Below are positions 10,136-22,057 of a stretch of DNA of 64,000 nucleotides, in pieces. Each line of letters starts with the position of its first letter. The stretch's first letter is position 1. The DNA comes from Hanleya hanleyi (lineage: Eukaryota > Mollusca > Polyplacophora > Lepidopleurida > Hanleyidae): NCBI GenBank assembly GCA_036873755.1, contig JAVTVY010019541.1, forward strand, positions 1 to 64,000. The letters run 5' to 3'. The notes below the pieces were generated by a model. It was not told the DNA's origin. It saw nothing but the letters and a program-made list of their open reading frames with translations, and made no database searches. A program made the translations under genes and the position numbers.

Positions 10136-11398
10136 TTGGGTGTAAAGCAGACGACATGTGCAGCAAAGGAAGTTCTGGCAACATTTCGTTGCACAGCAGT
10201 GAAAAAGAAGTATTAATTTCTTCCATTACGTCAGAAATTGGAGTAGAGGAGGTCTTTCAGATCATTTAGGACGAGTGGGACTTCGTGTTGAACTTTTTAT
10301 ACATTCCGGATGACTACAGTCTACACACTGACTGAATCAACTCAGTGAACAGGTCACAGCAGCAACAACAACAACACCATGCTGACAAATAGCAGAAACT
10401 TGCAGCTTGCACTCAGACTCAAAAGTTGCAGATTGTAAGATTCAACAGTCACCAGTTGAATTTTATGCAACCCCAGGTTGGGCCACACAGTCTTTCTCTG
10501 AGAAGCAATGCCAAAAATACCAGGTAACTCAATGATCTCAATTTTTGCTTTGATTTTGTCAAAATCAACAAATCCAGTTGTCAGCTTTTTTTCTTCGACA
10601 ATTTAAATACTGGTATCATACTTATACGTAACATTTTGCTCAAACTTTATGCGAATTTGTTTGATTCCCTTAAATTATTTTTCGCAGAAATTTGAAATCA
10701 CAATTTTGCAGGGTTGAATAAATCTTTATGGTAATGAAAAAGTGAAACGTTATATCTTGAACAACTCTCTAATGAGACTCAGAGTGGAGAACAATACATC
10801 TGCTGTTCCATCAGCTGCCAACGACTCGTGCAGCTACGGGTGTCCGACCTATTATCGTGTGTTTTTGAAGGTTTATTTGGAATGTATAAAAAGTACTTCT
10901 TGAAATGATATGAAAACTGACACGATGATTGCTGAGCTCGTCGGCTATCTTCCGTTATGAATTCAATCCATGACGTCACTCCCTTCTGCAAGTGCGAGAG
11001 CTATTTTTAAATCGACTTTTCAGCTCAGTTCCCACCGTGGACAGTACCAGTTATCGGACACCCATCGTGAACAAGAATTTGACGTTGAAGTACCGGTACA
11101 ATGTATTTTCAAGTTTTGTGCATGACAATCGTTAGTTCTGTCGTTTAAGATGATATGATCATTGTTCAATTTCTATACGTATTTACTTGAGAGCAAGATC
11201 CGGAAGACAGGGTGGTAGATCGAATTTCGCACCCCGCCACAACATGAGAAATTTCGAATTTTGATCAAAACAAAATTTATGTTACATTTCAATTTTTTGA
11301 CTTTCGTGTCTACCTATAATTCTATATTTTGCATAACAATTAGAAATGATCTCCCCTTTGTTCTGACATATTATTGCCTTGTCATCACGAGCACAACA
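10136..11398. other. Gap without supported genes
   Basis: About 1.2 kb with no coding signal. A CAGCAGCAACAACAACAACACC tract lies near 10,355. GTTATCGGACACCC (about 11,052) reappears in related form after the second inverted arm near 11,935 (GTCCGATAACTG ... GACACCC), which suggests that repeat is wider than its two arms. Confidence 0.45.
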
Positions 11399-11559
11399 CT
11401 AGCTAAGATTCATAGCGTCTCCCTTCCCTCACCGCTATGCCGACGACAAATACATTTCCCTGGTGGTAGCTCGAACATCTCCATGGCGCACTTATTATTA
11501 CCTTTGCTCCCTATTGGACCTTCAACTTGAGAAAATGGGCCGCCATGAATAAAAATACA
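11399..11559 (+). repeat. Inverted repeat, left arm (161 bp)
   Basis: It runs from AGCTAAGATTCATAGCGTC through CCATGGCGCAC to CCGCCATGAATAAAAATAC and pairs with 11,727-11,889 in inverted orientation with few differences. It encodes a short frame that its partner encodes on the opposite strand, as expected of an inverted repeat. Confidence 0.85.
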
Positions 11560-11726
11560 GAAATGGCAGACTAAATGGCCATTCGTCGGTCAAAAATTAA
11601 TTACAGACGTTAAAATTATTCCTATGGAGCCTCAAAATCACCTGAAATCGAGGGTCAAGAAGATGGGCATTTCCGTCATAATAGACCCCGTGTATACAGG
11701 GGATGATGATCACAACACCGATTATG

Positions 11727-11889
11727 GTATTTTTTATTCATGGCGGCCCTTTTTCTCAAGTAATGAAGGTCCAATAGGGCGCAAATGTAATAATAAGTGC
11801 GCCATGGAGATGTTCGAATTACCACCAGGGAAATGTATTTGTCGTCGGCATAGTGGTGAGGGAAGGGAGACGCTATGAATCTTGGCTAG
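11727..11889 (-). repeat. Inverted repeat, right arm (163 bp)
   Basis: This is the inverted partner of 11,399-11,559, about 90% alike by eye, across a 167-bp spacer with no match. A foldback transposon, or two copies of one repeat head to head, would explain it. Confidence 0.85.
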
Positions 11890-12728
11890 CACAACACATG
11901 CGCTCGAGATGCGTGTCCGATAACTGACCTGTCCGATAACTGTTCTGACACCCGTAGGGTAAAGATTCAATGGCTGTATGTACACCGGTTTTCCGTAATT
12001 CAATTGATCTCTGTACATCAAATATTTCTGAAACTTCGATGTTTTGTGAACTATGCATCGTCCGATAATGTCAGAAAATCGTCACACGCACCAGGATTTT
12101 ATTTTTATTTTATTTTTGTTTTTCATTATTTATGGCAATTTATCTGTAATTCCTAAATTAATGTTAATCATATTAAAGCCGTACCCCAGGCATGGACGGG
12201 AACAGCCAGCTGTGAGGCTGGGTTGCCCCGAGGCTATACGGTACGATTTTGGAAGCTAAAATAACACCGAAGCAAATTTATTCACCAAAAATGATCTTCA
12301 TATTAGAGAGAGAATCAAGATAATACTCAATGAATATTCAAATAATTGCAGGTTTTATTCAAGGAAGAAAGGTTAATGTGAAAAAGAAAATTATATATCA
12401 CTAAAAAATTTGTATGAAACCCTTTCAAAGGAAATGACCAATTTCATATTACATTTTTATTCCATCCAGGTAAAATACAGTATGACATGGGGAATATGGA
12501 GGGTAGGCCTACTCTGCAGTCTTCAGAAAAATGTCCAGGAATAGGTATGTGGGTAATAGATACCGGTACCGCATATGTAATGTATTTTGACAAGTTATAA
12601 ACACATCTGTCACTCATGTTCTTAACCCCCCTGTCTTTTTAAGGGGAAGGGAATGTTCGCATGCAGTCCCTGTCGGTATGGCAGAACTTATCCAGACAAT
12701 ATCTTGGCTACTATTAATCAACTTTTAG
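11890..12728. other. Gap without supported genes
   Basis: No gene is visible. Near 11,917-11,942, GTCCGATAACTG occurs twice in tandem. A GC-rich patch at 12,183-12,245 (GTACCCCAGGCATGG ... GAGGCTATACGGTACG) looks like an old repeat fragment. GACAATATCTTGGCTACTAT at 12,697 belongs to the same repeat class as 51,170. Confidence 0.4.
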
Positions 12729-12890
12729 AGTGAGTGAGTGAATATGATTTAACGTCGCTTTCAACTATATTTCAGTCATATCACGACGTTGGGTCCTATT
12801 CCTTTTCACACCCAGGAACCACACGGGTGAGCTTGGGGTCCTATTCCTTTTCACACCCGGGAACCCCACGGGTGCTCGACTTATTGAGAC
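12729..12890 (+). mobile_element. SINE-like element, rearranged
   Basis: It starts with GAGTGAGTGAGTGAATATG, then TTTAACGTCGC, then CAACTATATTTCAGTCATAT, the known layout of an abundant molluscan SINE-type repeat. The interior is shortened. About 44 bp containing GGGTCCTATTCCTTTTCACA, then CCCGGGAACC and CACGGGTG, is present twice in tandem (about 12,790 and 12,836). No poly(A) tail or flanking duplication is clear. Confidence 0.6.
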
Positions 12891-15035
12891 ATTCTTTCTT
12901 TAGAAGATTCTTAGTTCCTTGCAGAGATATGCATTGTCACATATTTTACCCGTTAAAATATTTTGCTGAATTATGCCTGTGAGGCTGTGTATCGTAAACG
13001 TCATCGTAAACGTCAAGAAATAAGCTTATCTGGTCCATTATATCAGTAACTTTTTTACACGGAAGAGATGCTTTAGGGTCACCTGGCAGATGTGACTTTT
13101 TCTTACTCTTAATTCATTGTTCACAGAGTTGTGGCCCTTTATCAATGACATCAATACACTTTTGTACATTGTCACTATCTCTGCCACAAACTCGCACATT
13201 CATTGGCTATTTTACTTGCTTTGAGACCACCATGTAGGATAAAATTGTGACAAACGGGTTCGAAATAATCACAAACAGGTTCGAAATATTTTTGTAATCG
13301 GTTCAGTGTTGCCATTGTGCCACGTGCACTGATGAATTCGCACTTGTTGACGTTACGCTGCATCAAGCTAGTTTGAAATAAACGCAAACCAGTCCATTGA
13401 GCATAGTTTCTCTCAATTTTTGGAAGTGGTTGATGTAAATATGGTCTTCCCTGTGATATGGACAGTCACACTTTACTAGTAAAATTATTGAAGAATAAAA
13501 TATCATGGGTGCCAAAACCCTTATCTTGGTTTGAGGCATCTTCCATTGTTATTTACTCAAATGCTAGTTCTCTCAGTTGATTAGTCAACTGGACCAATTG
13601 ACAATCAGGAAGGAACAATTACAGAATCTTTAATATTTGATAGTTTGTATTGTGCAAGTCCCCCATTTGGTCCAAATGTTTAGGGATATATTTTGGTGAG
13701 AGCATAAGAAGGAAAATCAGGTTCCCATTTGCAAAAGGCGTATCCTATTACAAATGGTACCACCATCTACCGTTTTCATTTTTCATCTATAATGACAGAC
13801 CCACATTTTTGTGTTTAATTTATTGTTTGTAGAAGCTAATAATCCAAACTGTATACAATTATCACCCCAGAATGGATTGAAAGGATGATGAAACACCAAG
13901 CAAAATTCATTTATGTGAATTTGGAGAACGTCGTTCTGTCAAATCCATTTTGAATGCTTCATGATCATGTTCACATGACATTAGCAATATTATACAAATG
14001 ACGTTAGCAACATTTTTCCCAGTGCTCAAAATTTTGTTTAGGCAATATTAGGCAAGATCACAAGTTGGTAATTTTTGTGTTATCTACCTTGACAGAGCTG
14101 ATGTTAGACACCATTTTTTTCTCATCTCTCATTTCCCATTTGCTCAGATTTTTTTACTAGCTTGATGAGTCAGTAGTGAACAGATAATGAAAAGTATATT
14201 ATAAAGGTTTAACAGCTATTCATTTTGTTTTTCTTTGGAATGTTGCTAATGTCAATTTTTTCTATGACAGATTTTGGTACCTTTTATAATAGAATATGCC
14301 AAACTTGAAAAATGGTACTAAAATATAATCTGAACAATGTCTAATACCAACCAAGGAGATGCTGATCCATCCTTACAAATATATCTCTGGATGTTTTATT
14401 TACTAACCATGTTGTTCATGTGCTAATAAACTGCTCCTATTTTTTCTTGTGCCTCAAACTTCCATTTATCTTTCAGCTTGCAGTACCAGGCGATATGACT
14501 AAATACAGAGCCAGAGCAAGACATGTTGAAAATTCAGACCCTCTCCTGTTCATACCACAACACGACAAATGAGGATGAATCCTAGCTGCTGAGGGAAAAT
14601 TCATCAGAAACCACTGATACATGCATATACTTGTGAAAACTGAGCACTATCAACATCTCTCCATGATGACAATTACTACTGTCAATCAGGTTACCAACAG
14701 GTTACCTCCTCCAGAAAACCAACATGGCAGTTTAGTGCAACAACATAACCTGTTCAGAATACTACTTAAAAAATGTAAAGTGTGTGTATTTCAGTCCAGT
14801 ATACCTTTTAACCACAACATACTGATTGAACATGATCAGTTGATGATTGGACATTTAACACGATCGACAGCAGTAGTGACCCAGCAGGGAATGTGATAAA
14901 GTGGTATAAATAGAACATTGACCAATGACTTACTTTAGTGTTTTTTAATATTTCCTAATTCTTTAAATGTTGAATCTTAGAGCTTGTAAATTTATCAACC
15001 CAAATTTTGCACGCAAGCAGATATGCCCAGTAAGG
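12891..15035. other. Gap without supported genes
   Basis: About 2.1 kb. The part at 13,060-13,400 contains GAGTTGTGGCCCTTTATCA, a word of molluscan interspersed repeats, and a doubled CGGGTTCGAAATA/CAGGTTCGAAATA. The rest shows no repeat, splice-supported exon or known domain. Confidence 0.45.
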
Positions 15036-15725
15036 TAACGTGGGGTAACTTTGACAGTGGGACAACTTTGACACCTTTTTGTTTTAGTTATATTAGCATA
15101 CTGTTACAGCTCATAGACAGTTATCTCATATTTATATATAAGATGCTGTTATCTGCTGAGGCAGCAGGGGGTAGATGGCCAGCCATGTGACACTCTTCAT
15201 AAGATGGCCACTTAACATGTTGTAGTTGGCACTGGTGTAACTGTTAAAAGTTTGACACAAAAACTTCTACATGTATGGTGAAGATCTGCAATGTTCTGAG
15301 TTTATAGTAAAAATACTCTATTTTAGAAGTAGTAATCATTGATGTAGTAGCTTCATCCAATTCTATCTTGTTGCCACTATTTTCAGTAAATTTGTGTATT
15401 TGGGGTAACTTTGACACCACGTTCACCACTGATTCCCATGATGATGTCAAAGTCACCCTGGCTCAACATGTCAAAAGTTACCCCAGCTGGTTTGCTATGA
15501 CTTTGATGATGCATGTCAATGTTACCCCAGGGCATTCACCATGGGGTAACATTGACACATGTTCTTCTTAAAATTTACATGCAATAAATATCTGTGGTTA
15601 TCACACTTAATCAGAACAGGTCCAAATGTATCCAGTGTGGATTCTTAATGGTACCCAGTGTTGACATAGTGGGTTCTGGTCTCCAAATCAGCTTGGTGAT
15701 AAAGTTGTGTCAAAGTTACCACGTT
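15036..15725. repeat. Cluster of GGGGTAACTTTGACA motifs
   Basis: The 15-base word GGGGTAACTTTGACA, or a near copy, occurs at least seven times in about 690 bp in both orientations: 15,042, 15,062 (GGGACAACTTTGACA), 15,402, 15,448, 15,471, 15,514 and 15,543, with a weaker one at 15,708. The DNA between copies is not repeated, so this is not a simple tandem array. The role is unknown. Confidence 0.7.
15514..15557. repeat. Perfect 16-bp-arm hairpin of the GGGGTAAC motif
   Basis: TGTCAATGTTACCCCA (15,514-15,529) and TGGGGTAACATTGACA (15,542-15,557) are perfect inverted copies around a 12-base loop. This is the tightest pair in the motif cluster. Confidence 0.85.
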
Positions 15726-16134
15726 TTACCTTATACTCAATTGCGAGGACACTTATTCCTGCCTGCTTCACATGCTTGCTAGTGTATTTCAAATTACAGA
15801 CTCGTTTCATGATCATAAATATTACATCCAATTTACGGACATTCTTCAGTTGTAAGATTGATCCGGGTTCATGTTGGTTTACAGAAAGATGTAATATACA
15901 TAAAATAAAGACTTGAAGTACGCAAAGCTTACCTCGTGTAATTTGTTATGAGACAGTCGTGCAGATCAGATCAAGATCTGAATTCAGGAAATCTTTTACT
16001 GTGTATGACAGCTAAGAGGATTTATTTATCCTTTATTTATCTTCTTGGACTGATGGGTATCTCTGATATTTGTGATCCCACATAGCATACCGAATAATAC
16101 AGATCTTAGTAAATTAATATCTTATCACAGCTCT
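15726..16134. other. Gap without supported features
   Basis: No coding or repeat signal beyond a doubled TTATTTATC near 16,020 and a short AGATCAGATCAAGATCTGAAT palindrome-like patch near 15,962. Confidence 0.4.
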
Positions 16135-16149
16135 CCTGTAGAGACATAT

Positions 16150-16380
16150 GGGGGGGGGGGGGTAATGTCACACTCAAGGTTATTTCACTCATATGGTGAC
16201 AGCCAGTTTTAATGGTGGAGAAAGCCGGAATTCTCTGAGAGGTGAGCAAGTAACTGGCAAACTTTTAAACATGCACCAGCAGGGCTCCAACCCATGCTGG
16301 TTCAGCAGTTTGGCTAACGATCACTAGCGAACCGCCTTGGACCACTCCGAGGTAATCGCCACTCACTATACATATACATA
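16150..16380 (-). mobile_element. tRNA-derived SINE-like element
   Basis: On the - strand, from 16,380, the sequence reads GATTACCTCGGAGTGGTCC, then AAGGCGGTTCGCTAGTGATCG, and later GGGTTGGAGCCCTGC. These resemble the A box (CCGAGTGGT..AAGG) and the B box (GGTTCGAACCC) of a serine/leucine-type tRNA, spaced as in such a tRNA. The body continues to a homopolymer run of 12 G on the + strand near 16,151. The B box has two changes and no acceptor stem closes, so this is a SINE head and not a working tRNA gene. Confidence 0.5.
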
Positions 16381-16571
16381 GACTTATCCTAGACATCAAT
16401 AATGTATTCTGAAAATGTATAAAAAATATCTTGACAACACATTTTTTATCAATTCCCCAAATATCCCAAAATTATTTTTTCCTCCAAAAATAGATTAATA
16501 ATGATTTTTCAAAGCATATTATTTATATATAAATAAATGCATAAGCAATTATTTTTGAAAGCAGCCTTGTA
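16381..16571. other. AT-rich spacer
   Basis: AT-rich sequence between the SINE-like element and the next word array, with nothing else visible. Confidence 0.4.
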
Positions 16572-17580
16572 CATATCTTCCTGGTAACTGGTTGGTAACA
16601 GGTTGGTACTGGTCAGTTTACAGCTCAGTACTGAGTGGTCACAGTTCAGTGGTGGATATGCACATATCTTCCTGGTAACTGGTTGGTAACAGGTTGGTAC
16701 TGATCAGTTACAGCTCAGTACTGAGTGGTTAGAGTTAAGTAGTGGATGTGTGACTGGTTGGTACTGTTCTGTTTACAGGTTGGTACCACTCAGTTACAGC
16801 CCAGTACTGAGTGGTTACAGTTCAGTACTGGGTGGATAATTGCCATATGTAACTGATTGGTACTGATCAGTAGCAGCTTGGTACTGTTCTGTTACAGGTT
16901 GGTACTGGTCAGCTACAGCTCGGTACTGAGTGGTTACAGTTCAGTAGTGGATGTGTAACTGTTTGGTACTGTTCTGTCACAGGTTGGTACTACTCTGTTA
17001 CAGCTCAATACTGAATGGCTACAGTTCAGTAGTGGATGTGTACATATCTTCCTGGTAACAGGTTGGTACTGGTCAGTTACAGCTCAGTACTGAGTGGTTA
17101 CAGCTCAGTACTGAGTGGTTACAGCTCAGTAGTGGATGTGTAACTGGTTGGTACTGTTCTGTCACAGGTTGGTACCACTCAGTTACAGCTCAGTACTGAA
17201 TGGCTACAGTTCAGTAGTGGATGTGTACATATCTTACTGGTAACTGGTTGGTAACAGGTTGATACTGTTCTGTTACAGGTTGGTACTGTTCCATTACAGC
17301 TCAGTACCGAGTGGTTACAGTTCAGTAGTGGATGTGTACATATCACCATGGTAACTAGTTGGTAACAGGTTGGTACTGTTCTGTTGCAGCTTGGTACAGT
17401 TCAGTAATACCAATGGATACCACTCCGTCTCAGTAACTGGTTGGTTCCGATCAGTAACTGACCTGTCACAGGTCAGTTGTCAACAGGTAGGTACTGAGTG
17501 GGGGCCCTTTTTTGCAGTACCAATCAGTTGAAAACTGACCTGTAACAGGTCAGTTACTGAGTGGTACCAACCTGTCAAAA
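16572..17580. repeat. GGTACC/GGTAAC word array 2, ~90-bp units
   Basis: Units of about 75-100 bp begin with ACATATCTTCCTGGTAACTG and contain GGTTGGTAACAGGTTGGTAC, CAGCTCAGTACTGAGTGG and TTCAGTAGTGGATGTG. Copies have diverged and vary in length. The array ends at 17,400-17,580 in looser words including an ACCTGT/ACAGGT inverted pair. It shares vocabulary with arrays 1 and 3. Confidence 0.85.
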
Positions 17581-18007
17581 ATTACCTGTGTAAGACATCG
17601 AACCCATATCAAACCCCTATTTAGCCTTAAAAATATGCTAAAATGCAGAAAATCAAGCGTAAAAATTAGTACGTAATTGACTGGATGGATGAAACCAAGC
17701 TGGAAGGCTATACCAGAATCACGTACAATTCCGGTTTGTAAGTCGTGTATATTTACACTTGTGACTTTACTGCATGGTATCTTACTGTCAAGTATATGGA
17801 ACCCTTATAGTGGAAGAAAATATAAAGGTTATACGAGCAATAGCAGTCTATGGGGGAGGGAGGGGAGGCGGTGGCATTGACTTTTAGAAGTAATACAATT
17901 TCCATTCATAAAGGACAAGGTAGCCACCATTAAATAATTAACATTGCCCAGTGTTTTCATTGCTTTGACCGTACTTTCACGAAGATATATCAAACTGTGT
18001 GGAACCT
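17581..18007. other. Spacer between word arrays
   Basis: Unique-looking sequence of about 430 bp. A short + strand frame at 17,677 has no recognisable domain and no gene context. Confidence 0.4.
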
Positions 18008-19165
18008 GAAAGAATGTTAGGGTTGGTAACTGATGGGTACCACTTGGTCACAATTTGGTACCCACCAAGTTACTGATTGGCGACTGCACGGTACCTGGAG
18101 GAATATTAGGGTTGGTAACTGATGGGTACCACTTGGTCACAGGTTGGTACCCACCAAGTTACTGATTGGTGACTGCACGGTACCTGGAGGAATATTAGGG
18201 TTGGTAACTGATGGGTACCACTTGGTCACAAGTCCAAGTTACTGATTGGTGACTGCACGGTACCTGGAGGAATATTAGGGTTGGTAACTGATGGGTACCA
18301 CTTGGTCACAGGTTGGTACCCACCAAGTTACTGATTGGTGACTGCACGGTACCTGGAGGAATATTAGGGTTGGTAACTGATGGGTACCACTTGGTCACAG
18401 GTTGGTACCCACCAAGTTACTGATTGGTGACTGCACGGTACCTGGAGGAATATTAGGGTTGGTAACTGATGGGTACCACTTGGTCACAGGTTGGTACCCA
18501 CCAAGTTACTGATTGGTGACTGCACGGTACCTGGAGGAATATTAGGGTTGGTAACTGATGGGTACCACTTGGTCACAAGTTGGTACCCACCAAGTTACTG
18601 ATTGGTGACTGCACGGTACCTGGAGGAATATTAGGGTTGGTAACTGATGGGTACCACTTGGTCACAGGTTGGTACCCACCAAGTTACTGATTGGTGACTG
18701 CACGGTACCTGGAGGAATATTAGGGTTGGTAACTGATGGGTACCACTTGGTCACAGGTTGGTACCCACCAAGTTACTGATTGGTGACTGCACGGTACCTG
18801 GAGGAATATTAGGGTTGGTAACTGATGGGTACCACTTGGTCACAGGTTGGTACCCACCAAGTTACTGATTGGTGACTGTACGGTACCTGGAGGAATATTA
18901 GGGTTGGTAACTGATGGGTACCACTTGGTCACAAGTTGGTACCCACCAAGTAACTGATTGGTGACTGCACGATACCTGGAGGAATATTAGGGTTGGTAAC
19001 TGATGGGTACCACTTGGTCACAGGTTGGTACCCACCAAGTTACTGATTGGTGACTGCACGGTACCTGGAGGAATATTAGGGTTGGTAACTGATGGGTACC
19101 ACTTGGTCACAAGTTGGTACCCACCAAGTTACTGATTGGTGACTGCACGGTACCTGAATGAATAG
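18008..19165 (+). repeat. 89-bp satellite, 13 copies
   Basis: The unit runs TTGGTAACTGATGGGTACC, ACTTGGTCACAGGTTGGTAC, CCACCAAGTTACTGATTGG, TGACTGCACGGTACCTGG, AGGAATATTAGGG. Copies start at 18,023, 18,112, 18,201, 18,281, 18,370, 18,459, 18,548, 18,637, 18,726, 18,815, 18,904, 18,993 and 19,082. Spacing is exactly 89 bp except after the third copy, which lost 9 bp. Copies differ by only one to a few bases, so the expansion or homogenisation is recent compared with array 2. Confidence 0.95.
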
Positions 19166-19366
19166 TAGGGTTGGTAACAGGTTGGTACCAACGAAGTTGG
19201 TAACCAATTGGTAACTGACCAGTACCACTCAGTAACTGATTGGCTACTGATTGGTGGGGAACTGAACGGTACCGCAAGGGGACCTTTCCTACCAGTACCA
19301 ATCAGTTGCCCACCAATCAGTAGCCAATCAGTTACCGAGTGGTACTGGTTGGTGACGGCTTGCCTG

Positions 19367-19571
19367 TGTACTGCAAAGTTGGGATCGTTGTGGCTACGAC
19401 TTGGTTACCAATCAGTTACTGGTAGGTAACTGGAAAGAACCTGGCATATACTACCAAGTGGTGACTGATTGGTAACTGCACGGTACTGTTCGGTCAGGAC
19501 TTCATGGTACCAATCCTGACCTTTCCGTGCAGTATCAACAAGTTACCTGGAGGTTACCAACAGGAAACTGA
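19367..19571 (-). repeat. Long inverted repeat, right arm
   Basis: This is the inverted partner of 8,236-8,438. It ends at CAACAGGAAACTGA, and the next base begins a truncated copy of a module (ATATTCGCGGATATTCGCC) of the following repeat domain. The junction is therefore sharp and marks the edge of one sequence block. Confidence 0.75.
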
Positions 19572-20126
19572 TATTCGCGGATATTCGCCATCTTGGACAA
19601 AAATATTCTTCAGTAGATTCATATTGTTTTCCATACACTATATGGGGTAGTGCATAATTTCAGTTATACTATTATTTTAGGTTGCCGCATTAAAAATCAT
19701 TCGGGAAAATGTTCATAGATCTCTATGGCATCTTTAGATCATTATTACCCGCCCAATGACTTATTTTTAATAATTATTTAATCTTCACTGAAAAATCTAA
19801 TTTCGAGTAAGGATAAATTTAAATATTTTCTTATTGAAGAAATAGACGATCAAACGGAATTAAAATTTTTCAATCGATACTGGATTTAATGTCTCAAATT
19901 TTCAATTCCATTGTGAGACTTGTGTTTTGCCCTAAATAATGAGATAATAAGGGAACGTTACTACAGAATGAGATAATAAGGGAACGTTAATTATTGAATA
20001 TTATTGGACATCAGATGGTTCAAACTCGTTTATCATTAATATGATTTTATATTGTGTCCCAGCTTTCATATAATGACAAATTAAAGTTAACTTACAGGAG
20101 CGTATATTAGCATAATGAATAGCTGG

Positions 20127-20311
20127 AGACGGTCGAGCAGATGACCGTCTAACACCTACTGAGGAACAGTCCAATGATCAAATAGACATTTTGGAGGCCT
20201 TTTTCTCCGTCATGGGACGTCATGATTACACCATAAAGGAGTTCGCTATTATGGACAAATGAATTCAGATTGGCAATGATTACCAGGAGACAGTCAGGCA
20301 GATGATCATCT
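20127..20311 (+). repeat. ~160-bp stem-loop monomers (pearl/Helentron-like)
   Basis: Each monomer carries a 24-base stem-loop, AGACGGTCGAGCAGAT then GACCGTCT, or AGACAGTCAGGCAGAT then GAnCGTCT. It is followed by AACAGTC, AATGATCAAAT, a GGGACGTCATGATTAC box and GGCAATGATTACCAG before the next stem-loop. Two are seen here (20,127 and 20,288). Similar pairs or triplets start at 21,469/21,627/21,776, 24,388/24,548/24,716, 26,036/26,200, 27,631/27,800 and 31,207/31,370/31,537. Short runs of ~160-bp monomers are the hallmark of the central part of bivalve pearl elements, now regarded as non-autonomous Helentrons. No Rep/helicase gene is present. Confidence 0.5.
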
Positions 20312-22057
20312 AACAGTTAATGCGAGACAGTCAAAGTGATAAATGTTTTGATTTGTTAGATATTTTGGGATCATATTTCCCATCGAACATCAAGATTGCC
20401 CCACAAAAGGGTTTGTTGTTCATCAAACAGGGGTCCAGATTAGCATTGATTACCTTTTGTTGATAAAAAAGAAGAAGAAATGTCCTCACATTCATCGTAA
20501 ACTGTGATAGAACCACAGCAATCATTTGACATATGATCAAGAACTATAGTTGCCTTTTTAATATCAGATGTGATGTTTCTAGCGAATTGCAGCAACATAT
20601 GATATACATACACGACACTATCAACAAGTATGTAACGGATTAAAATAGCCCATGTAAGTTACAAATATATGTCAGTATGCCTTCAATAACTCACACACGG
20701 GTAATTCATATGCATTTACTAAATTATGACATCAAATGTCAGCGGCATGTCATCTAAAAATCGGGGAATACGTGAAAATTGGGGAATGCATTGAACGGAT
20801 GTCTAGTTATCCATATACTTCTCGATTGTATCCTTTGACAAAAAAGTCGAAAGAGAATCCAAAAAGACGAGGTCAAGAGTCATCAGGTACAAAACGCCTT
20901 CGTCACAGTTTTTCGCGGATATTCGCCATCTTGGACAAAAATATTGTTCAGTAGATTCATATTGTTTACCATACACTATGCGGTAGTGCATAATTTTTGT
21001 TACATGTATACTATTATTTTAGGTTTCCGCGCCAGAAAGCATTCTTGAAAATGTTCATAGATCTTTTTGCTCTCTTTAGATCATTTATTAACCGCCCAAT
21101 GCCTTATTGTTATTAATTATTTAATCCTCACTGAAAAATCTAATTTCGAGTAGGGGTAAATTTAAATATTGTTTTATTGAACGTACAAACAGACGATGAA
21201 ACGGAATTAAATATTCTCATTCGATATGGGATTCAATGTCTCCAATTTTCAATTTCATTATGAGATGTGTTTTGCCCTAAGGAATGAGATAATAAGGGCG
21301 ACGAACGTTATTTGGTCGTTAATTATTGAATATTATTGGTCATCAGATGGTTCAAACTCGTTTATTATTAATATGATTTTATACTGTGTCACAGCTTTCA
21401 CAAAATGACAAATTAAAGTTAACTTGCAAGTTAAAACAGAAGCGCATATTAACGTAATGAATACCTGGAGACGGTCTATATGACCGCCCAACACCTACTG
21501 AGGAACAGTGAAATGATCAGATAGACATTTTGGAGGCCCTTTTCCCCGTTGCGGGACGTCATGATTACCTTATAAAGGAGTTCGTTATTATGAACAAATG
21601 AATTCAGATTGGCAATGATTACCAGGAGACAGTCAGGCAGATGACCGTCTATCCTTATGCGGCACAGTCAAAATGATCAAATGTTGTAACTTGCTCTAAC
21701 TTTTTTTGGGGTCATTTTTGCCAAAAGGCTTTGTTGTTATGGACATAGGGGTCCAGATTAGCAATGATTACTAGTAGACAGTCAGGCAGATGAACGTCTA
21801 ACAACAGCTATCAGTATAGGGACATCAGCTATAGCATCGAACATACAATATTGGTCTCAGTTACATTTCCCAGATATACAAACACGATATACAAAAGCCT
21901 TAAAAGACAAGAAACAAGATTAAAATACCGATCTAGTCAGAGATAAATTAAATCAATTTGAGTACGCTGTCAAAAAAGTCGATGCTAGAGTTCAAATCTG
22001 AACGCTTTAATAAAATGTCAAAAATGTGGTGAATTAAATCGCTACAATGTTATCTAA

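Noticed and set aside
16282..16353. A functional tRNA gene
   Set aside because: A- and B-box-like words are present, but the acceptor and D stems do not pair and the B box is altered; it fits a SINE head instead.
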